Assembly: GCF_963583255.1 (NCBI RefSeq)
Contig: NC_084804.1
Location: 22,822,061-22,886,060, forward strand
DNA length: 64,000 nucleotides
Source: Pyrus communis
Taxonomy: Eukaryota > Streptophyta > Magnoliopsida > Rosales > Rosaceae
Reading direction: 5' to 3'
Shown: positions 56,863 to 64,000 of the stretch, one piece after another
Position numbering within the stretch: position 1 is the first letter of the stretch
How the letters are laid out: every line of letters starts with the position of its first letter
Notes under the pieces: model-generated
Databases searched by the model: none
What the model was told of the DNA's origin: nothing
Seen by the model: only the letters and a program-made list of their open reading frames with translations
Position numbers and translations under genes: made by a program

Positions 56863-59196
56863 CTATACATCATCTTTTCCGGGTTTGTGAATGTAACCTT
56901 TCCAGCTATAACTTTCGGATTTTGCGTCTTCATCATCTTCGTCATCTCCACCGGTTCCGGTTAATTGGAGGGGACCTTGGGGTGAGCCAGATTGGGAACT
57001 ACTAGCCTTTGAAGAGTCTACGTATTGATCTTGGGACATCCACAACGCCCCCAAACCAACAGATTGCTTTTCCGAGCCAGCTGCTGCGGCACCTGGAACT
57101 CTTCTTGTGTGAAGTCGGTATTTCTGCATTGACAAGAAAAAATTGCTCAAATTTCAGCATCAACATTCAGTGTCAAAAGTAATAAAAGTCCTTGACCTGC
57201 CATTTTATTCTTTCAATGGATGGAACATTTCTTGAGGGGTTTCCTCAAGAAGCCAAGGCCTTCTCCTTATGTAAATTTGAAAATATTCTACACAATCAAA
57301 CAGAAGCAAGGACGGGAAATTCAAAACTTACCTGTAAATGACTCTTCACTTCGTCATTCGTCAAGCCATCAACCTGCATAAGTTCCCTAATTTGCTTTGG
57401 TGTGGCCACTGCAATATCATAAAATCTCAAGTAAGACACTGCTATGGTGGGGGAAAATAGAGTGTAGTAATCCACCAGAACAATTTATGCAGTATGCAGA
57501 GAAACAATCAATTCATCTTTCGGGATACCAAATCCATGAATATCAGTTACGCAACAGATATTCGGTCTCTCAACAGATTCATGATAATATCCTTGCACAT
57601 GATCACACACATTGATTAATAGCACATAAACATTTCTGGCAAAAGACTCTTAAGTTCAACCTATCAAAAAGTACAGTAGCCATAGAAGGAAATGACAATC
57701 TTTTGCACATTCGAAGCTCAAACATTCAACAATCCACAGTTCCAATGTGAAATCTAATGAATCCCATCGAATCCACGGAAACTAAACAAATATGCAAATA
57801 AAATGAAATTGGGAACTAACTCCAAATTAAGTACTTAGAATCCAAACTCACACAATAGCAAAAGTAAGGCACACATCTTAGTGTACATTAGCACCTGCAT
57901 TTTCAGATTCCATATCTAACTGTTGAAGAAAACAAAAGTTTCAATATCTAACCTTGTGAACCTCCAAGTTGCTGCAAGGCATTGACAAATCTGCGATGCA
58001 ACTCCGGCGACCAGCACCTTCTCTGCTTCCGGCTAGTTGGCTGCTGCGGCGGAGTACGCATATTGGATTGAGTATTGGCAGTAGAGAAGGAGACTGACCT
58101 GCCACAAGTGGATCTTGAACCACTGGAAGTCGATTCCTCCTTCGGATTCTTAATCCCCGGAGTGAGCAGAGACAGCCCATGAACTGGCAATTCCTCTTTC
58201 TCTTCCAGCCTCAACGGCGTCACAGAAAAAGCAGGGTACCCCTTAAATGGCATAAATGCTCGTCCTCCAGTCCTATTTCTACATGTCTGGAAAGGATCCT
58301 CATTTGCTACCCCATTTTCTGCTTCATTTCTCTGCCATAATTTATCAGATTATCTCAGTTAGAAGATAAATTTCAATGATTTTATGTAGTTTTGTTCTCA
58401 AATTTTTCGATGTTTCATTCGTTTACCTTAGAATCAATTTCAGAAACTCGCTTTCTATCATATGGCGAATCACCAGAAGGATGTTGGTGATAATTATCAG
58501 TGTTCCAAAGCTGAACAGAGCTCATCCAATTCTTCTTATCCCTAGAGTCCTTTTCCTTCTTATTGTTATTGCCACTTCCTCCCTTGTTTTTATCACAATC
58601 TTTCTTCATTGGTATGAATTCTTCCAGCACTGGTTGAACTTTTGGCGCCGCACATTGCATTGCATCTTCCTTCAGAGCTCGAATCGCTGCAAACAATATG
58701 AACAAAAACAAACCCAGAAAAAACAAAAGTTAGGAAACAAAAACCCATCAACCAATATCTTCAAAACTAAAAACCCATCATCCAAAACCAACCGAAACCA
58801 AAAACCCATTTCTGAAATCGAATTAAATTAAATAATCTCTGGATACCCATTAATCGAAATCATCTGAAATCCAAAACCCATATCCCGAAATATTTTAAAA
58901 AGCTGTGAAAAGCCAGGAAAATATATACTTGAAATCAAAGCTTGAATTTTTTTTTTTTTTTTCAGGGGAAACAAAAACGAACCATCATTCAATAGGAACA
59001 TGCAGAGAGGAAGCTCGCGCTTGAAGGCATCGATCTTCCTCATCTCGTCCTCCAATCTCTTAACAAAATCGTCAAGCTTGGACAGCTTTTCGGACACATT
59101 TCCGATCATTGAAACCTCCTTGAGGAAATCACTGATCGTTTTGGGCACAAAAGTGGGTTTAAAATCCAAGCTCAGTTCTGGAGGAACCGAACCCAT
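56863..59196 (-). CDS. HHO/HRS1-type (NIGT1) GARP-G2-like transcription factor
   Basis: Five exons on the minus strand: 59196-58983, 58686-58427, 58331-57953, 57408-57332 and 57123-56863. All introns are GT-AG and the joined frame is 396 codons plus stop. Residues 1-71 hold [12 protein letters not shown] and a coiled-coil ([20 protein letters not shown]) typical of HHO proteins, and ELSLDF could act as an EAR-like repression motif. The GARP/G2-like MYB domain is about residues 259-318 ([51 protein letters not shown]), split by the two last introns. The C-terminus is acidic ([11 protein letters not shown]). Arabidopsis relatives are nuclear repressors of nitrate and phosphate starvation genes. 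The length is slightly above Arabidopsis HHO2 (about 370). Which HHO paralogue it is cannot be decided here. Confidence 0.93.
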
Positions 59197-59318
59197 TTCA
59201 ATATTTGGAGATTTAGATCCTTTCTTTTTGCAGATAATTGGTTTCTGTCGTAATCTCTCTATCTTTTGTGTGGATTAACCAGAGAGGTGAAAACAAGGAA
59301 TCGGAAATAGTGAGGATC

Positions 59319-59328
59319 TATATATATA
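59319..59328 (-). promoter_or_regulatory. Possible TATA box of the HHO gene
   Basis: TATATATATA, about 125 bases upstream of the start codon at 59196, in a region with further TA-rich tracts (59340-59380). The TA repeats make the exact box uncertain. Confidence 0.35.
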
Positions 59329-59339
59329 GGAGATGATGT

Positions 59340-59382
59340 TAATATATATATACGCGTATATACATATATATATATATAATAA
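59340..59382. repeat. TA-rich microsatellite
   Basis: Interrupted (TA)n with acgcgtatatac in the promoter region of the HHO gene; length variation here could affect expression. Confidence 0.7.
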
Positions 59383-59529
59383 GATAGTGATTGATGAGAA
59401 AAATGAAAAATGAAAAATGGAAAACGGAAAATTTGAAGGTGCGAGGAAGAAGAAGAGAAGATTCTATTGAGGGAGAGAAAGCATCGGCCAGGATTGAGGG
59501 GTTTTAAAAAGTCTCTTTCGTGGCGTCGC

Positions 59530-61044
59530 ATATTTTATCTACCGGTCCGTGGCTCCTGAGTTAACTCGGGCATCTTACTTTCCTTTTAAGTGAGTTCACT
59601 CGGTCATTGAAAAACTATAAATTATTTTTTTAAATGGTTAGATAGTGGATTGTGGTAGATGCATAATAATGTGTTGTTTTAATTTTAAACTAAATGCAAT
59701 ACTACCAATACACATACTATGTGTATGACTTAAATTTTATAATTTAAAAAAAAAATTTAACAAACGAGATTAAGAAGTGGGCTAAGCCTCACAGTGAGTT
59801 AACAATAATGTAATTCAAATTTATCTTTGATGAGAATTGAAACCTCTCACCCTACAAGCAAAGAGAAATATCATTAAATTGTAGTGCTAAGTGGTTATAA
59901 AAAACTAAATTTAATTATGTCAATTCAGGTAAAAAAATTATTGGATCGGGAAAGTTCGAAAAACTAAAAGAAAAAAAAAATAGAAATGGGTGCAAATGAG
60001 AGAGAAAAAAAAGAGGGATTGAGTTTAGAGTATTGATAGGGTGACATGTCTACGAGGTTAGCAAAAGGCAAAAACTTGTTTGTGCCAAATTAATTTAATG
60101 CTCACTTTTTTGTTTTTTTTTTTTTAATATTTTCTTTCAGTTATATATAAAAGAGTGTGATAGTAATTTTATTGGTTTTTTATCGACAAACAAGGTTCTA
60201 GTAACTTGCAGATTAAGGAATTGTCTTTACTTTAAAATGATCAAATTGTAAATGAGTATTGGATGTTGGATTTGTTCTGATTGTTTCATTAAATTGTATA
60301 GGTGCAAATGGTGTGCTTTTCCAGGTGTGGATTAGTGTTTACAAGATTAAAATGCACAATTGTACATTAAACTCATTCATGTAAACTTTTTTGTGGTTTT
60401 TTAAATGGAAATGGAACTGTTATTTGCAATTCTAAATAATCATTATGCATTACTTCATTTTTTATCACTTTCACTAAGGAAGAGTGAATATGACTTTTTT
60501 TTAGTGCATACAACCACTCATTTATCTTCATTTCATTTTTCTTTATATAATTAGACATAACCCAAAAAGATGAAATAGTATACTAGAGATGTCACATTTT
60601 TTTCGCACATTTCTATATCACATGATATCGGCTAATGACTTAATCTCGGTAGATGTTGGACGTGTTTTATTCCTAAGCAATCAAGAGATTCCCAGCATTC
60701 TTAAAGTCATTCTTCTTGTGCAATGTCATAGGTTCAAATCTCACAGAGCATTATTCTATTCTTGTTAGGTCTAATTACAATGAAATAACTTCACTAACTT
60801 GAACAACAACCTGAATTTTTCCTCCTAAAGGGCATGCCCGACCCATAATGTCCAATTGAAGGAAAGTGATTTCACACACTTGTTTGCACATTTTTTGCAC
60901 ACCGCCTCTTAACCATGACCAATGATTCACCTTTGATTTGTTCAATTTAATTTCTCAAAGAGTGTAACTGGTGAAAAATAGTATGCAAAAAGTGAAAAGG
61001 ATAATGCTAGGAAGATCAAATTTTTTAAAACCAAATTTACAAAC
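59530..61044. other. Intergenic DNA with one SINE-like copy
   Basis: Upstream of the HHO gene. AT-rich, no gene recognised; the SINE-like repeat is listed separately. Confidence 0.5.
59752..59893 (-). repeat. SINE-like repeat (family 2), inverted copy
   Basis: Minus strand starts CCACTTAGCACTACAATTTA, includes GTGAGGCTTAGCCCA and ends TCGTTTGTTAAATTTTTT. It corresponds to 5686-5875. Confidence 0.45.
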
Positions 61045-61625
61045 CAAATTGTGACATCCCACATCACCCAGGGGAGTGATCCTTAAATGTATATTCTCAT
61101 CCCTACCTAGCACGAGGCCTTTTGGGAGCTCACTAGCTTCGGGTTCCGTAGGAACTCCGAAGTTAAGCGAGAAGGGGGCTAGAGCAATCCCGTGATGGGT
61201 GACCCACTGGGAAGTTGCTCGTGAGTTCCCAAAAACAAAACCGTGAGGGCGTGATCGGGGTCCAAAGCGAATAATATCGTGCTATGGTGGTGGAGCGGGC
61301 CTGGGAAGTGGTCCCCCCAGGGCCGGGATGTGACAATTTGGGGTCGGGATCACTTCTCAGGCCTACTTCTCAGGCCCGCTCCACCACCGTAGCACGATAT
61401 TGTCCGCTTTGGACTTACCATTCCCTCACGGTTTTGTTTTTGGGAACTCACGAGCAACTTCCCAATGGATCACCCATCATGGGATTGCTCTAGCCCCTTC
61501 TCGCTTAACTTCGGAGTTCCTATGGAACCCTAAGCCAGTGAGCTCCCAAAAAGCCTCGTGCTAGGTAGGGATGGGAATATACATTTAAGGATCACTCCCC
61601 TGGTTGATGTGGGATGTCACAAAAT
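61045..61625. mobile_element. Palindromic pair of Cassandra LTRs
   Basis: 61050-61335 is a Cassandra LTR in plus orientation (TGTGACATCCCACATCACC to GGCCGGGATGTGACA). About 61350-61621 is a second in minus orientation that lacks its own terminal 25 or so bases next to the centre. Both carry the 5S-like core: AACTCCGAAGTTAAGC at 61153-61168 and its complement at 61503-61518. The arms are very similar, giving an inverted repeat of about 570 bases. Flanks CAAAT (61045-61049) and AAAAT (61621-61625) could be a degraded target duplication. Confidence 0.88.
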
Positions 61626-62924
61626 GATGTGGCTGTTGATGATCAAATTATTACTTAAGCATTGATTAGCGTGCTTATTTTTTTTTATTGATGACACGTC
61701 ATTTTATTTGCAAAATTAATTTAAAATTTTGGTCTACCTAACATTACCCTTCATACGATATCATGATTGGAGTGTTTTTATTATCTAATTAAGAACATAA
61801 AAGTGAACAACCTATTACAAAAATGATATGCTACAACAAGGTAATTGTTGTTCATTTTGGTCACATCCCCATGCTACTTGAGTTGGCCACAGTTGACATG
61901 TGAGCGGTGACCCCCTAATAACACAAGACGTTACTGTAAAGATATACTTGTGTCATACAAAATGCTCTTTTTAAAATGGTCAATCTTCTTTACCTAAAAG
62001 TTTCTTTTCAAAAGTAATATTATAGATGTGCACCATACCCATAATTAAAGAAATGGATTTTATTATCTTTTATAATTTTAATATTGTTGTTAGATTTGAA
62101 CATGGATGTTAAGTTCATAACCCCTCCTAATCTCTACCATGCAGTGTATTTTAAATAAAATGAAAATAAATAAATAAATAAACGAGAGAAAGAGGATTGG
62201 GGACAGGAGGGCCACCAAAGTGGAATTTTCATGTTACAACCAATCTATGTTTATTGTTTTGACCAAAAAAAAAAAACGTCGATGTTTATTGAGATTTCTA
62301 TGGATGTACAGATATTTTATGACTTACAGTCCTTCACTGTTAATTGTTTGATAATATTTTTCGACTACTTTTTGTCGTTCTGCACACTTATGTTCTTACA
62401 TTTTATTTTATTTTTTCGATCTAAAAGTCACAAATAAATAAGAATATGCATAGAAAGAAAAAAAATATGTGTAGTTTTCTTTTTGTTTTTTTTATTCATG
62501 TGTTTACTTAAAGGAATTGTTATTAGCATTCTGAAAATCTTATTCTACACTTCAAACTTGCTATATTTGGAAAAAAATATATACTTATAAGCAATATAGA
62601 ATAAAAATTTTGAAATACTAATAACACTTCTCTTATTTAATAATTAAAAGTTCCGGAAACAAAACATTAGTAAAAAGTAATAGAATTATAGTTATTTCCT
62701 TACCGTTGGCGGAGCTTTCTATGTTCTTGGTAGTGCTAGCTCTTTTCCCACTAAAGGCTTTTGGCTTGGTGGATCACCAAATTTGTTGTTTCTCTTTTTT
62801 TTTTTTTGGGGATTCCAAAACACGAAGTTGTTGAAAGGTCCTCAAAGTCACTGGCTATTTGGCGTGTTCAAGTAGGATGAATCCCTACGTATTGGAACTA
62901 GGAAAACGTTTCTTACCGACACTT

Positions 62925-62957
<33 letters not shown>

Positions 62958-64000
62958 ACATTTGGAATACTAAATTTTTGAATTTAAACACGTTAATCAA
63001 TACTTAGTTAATAATTTAATCATAAAAAACAACATCATTTGGTATACACAGTTCGGTTTAAAATTTTAATCTCTCTAATATTATTTTATTTTACAAACAA
63101 TAGAAATGCTAAGGAGACTATCTCAAAGTAGGACTCTTCATGGACTCATCATGGTCAATTCATAATTTAACGTTAATTCTCGTGCTAACATTATAAAATA
63201 TTGTGCCAAAAACACAAGATGACAAAAAGTCTATGGAGAGACTTTTGAAAGAGTTTCTTTAGCATTTCTCTAAAAACAATAGTGGTAATCTAATACATAT
63301 ATCGAGCAGAAAGTTGAGAAGAAGATTTTAACTACTAGGACAATTTAGCAACACCTTGATATATCGTATTATCATTCTTTTGTAAATGACTTGTAGTTCG
63401 GTTGTAAGGAGTATTCAGCCTTGCAACTGAAGTTGTAACCTCAATTTTCTCCTCGCTGAATATTACTTGTATCCAAAGAAAAAGTCATTTAGACTTTCAA
63501 TATGCAAGACTAATTCCTTTTCCCAAAAAAAAAAAAATGCAAGACTACTTGAACTCATGCATAGCTTATAACTCTAGCGATTAAAAATTTACCATAAACT
63601 CATCAGCATAGTTTAGGTTTCTCATTTGATCTGGTAGTACTTAGAGCATATATAATGAGAGACACAAATAGCATCCAAAAATAATTCGTGTTGGCCGGAA
63701 AGTTTTTGAGATGTAAGACTCATCTTGAACATAAAATGTAAATTAACTTTCTTTTTATATCTTTAGAAGGTGAGCTGGCCATTTAAAGAGATTGAAATCC
63801 CAAATTTGTATTTTCTTCATAACTGATATTTATATCTCTTGAAAATGTAAAATAAAATGCAAATGTAGCTTTTACATCTTAAATAACGTTGGAGATTATC
63901 TTATTTTCGACTTTATTATAAAAGACGTCATGATTCCAAATTTCACGGACCACCAAAAATTAAAATATATCCAAATAATTGTGATTTGCATAAATTGATT
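61626..64000. other. AT-rich intergenic DNA, no gene seen
   Basis: Contains (AAAT)n near 62160-62182, a poly-T run of about 32 (62922-62953) and a tiny poly-A insertion (63502-63547). Frames are below 70 codons without domains. Confidence 0.5.
63502..63547 (+). repeat. Minute retroposed insertion with 11-bp target duplication
   Basis: atgcaagacta occurs at 63502-63512 and again at 63537-63547, flanking 24 bases that end in a 12-base A run. This is the pattern left by an extremely 5'-truncated LINE-type insertion. Confidence 0.55.

Overview
This is a nuclear window from a dicot plant, most likely a woody Rosaceae of the apple/pear type. That assignment is an inference from recognised repeat families (5S-bearing Cassandra LTRs, a Tat-type element with an antisense gene, Ptta/En/Spm CACTA remnants, a florendovirus-like pararetrovirus) and from intron-containing genes. 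I recognise two intact host genes: an intronless pathogenesis-related PR-1 gene (6839-7303, +) and a five-exon GARP/G2-like transcription factor of the HHO/HRS1/NIGT1 type (56863-59196, -). Nearly everything else is transposable or viral DNA, much of it nested.

Layout, left to right. 1-3096 is the 3' end of a large non-autonomous LTR element that runs off the left edge; it abuts, and probably sits inside, a decayed CACTA transposon (3097-5077). PR-1 follows. 7953-26234 is element B, a minus-oriented non-coding LTR retrotransposon with 3-kb LTRs, an initiator-Met-type primer site and perfect TTTGA target duplications. Its left LTR is interrupted by element A (9218-18113), a LARD-like element with a tRNA-Asp primer site, 2.4-kb LTRs, ATATG duplications and one convincing, antisense, open reading frame. 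The uninterrupted insertion site is preserved in B's other LTR.

28265-33890 is a second CACTA remnant that took up a minus-oriented solo LTR, which in turn took up a plus-oriented solo LTR related to B. 33918-42640 is a Ty1/copia-type LTR plus leader, split by element D (35224-41649), a gag-only Tat-like element with 518-bp LTRs, perfect TAATT duplications and long internal satellites. 42900-49740 is a broken but nearly full-length endogenous pararetrovirus in the order movement protein, coat protein, zinc knuckle, protease, reverse transcriptase, RNase H, second ORF.

50500-56860 is AT-rich gene-flanking DNA with small insertions: a Cassandra solo LTR, SINE-like copies and two foldback MITEs. 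The HHO gene follows. The right end (59530-64000) holds one more SINE-like copy and two Cassandra LTRs head to head in a palindrome, and is otherwise AT-rich without recognisable genes.

The two host genes are unrelated in function as far as the sequence shows (apoplastic defence protein; nuclear nitrate/phosphate-response repressor) and are about 50 kb apart. The main interest lies in the dated nesting, a covarying hairpin array inside the B-family LTRs, a conserved non-coding module shared by two non-autonomous elements, and the palindromic 5S-derived LTR pair.
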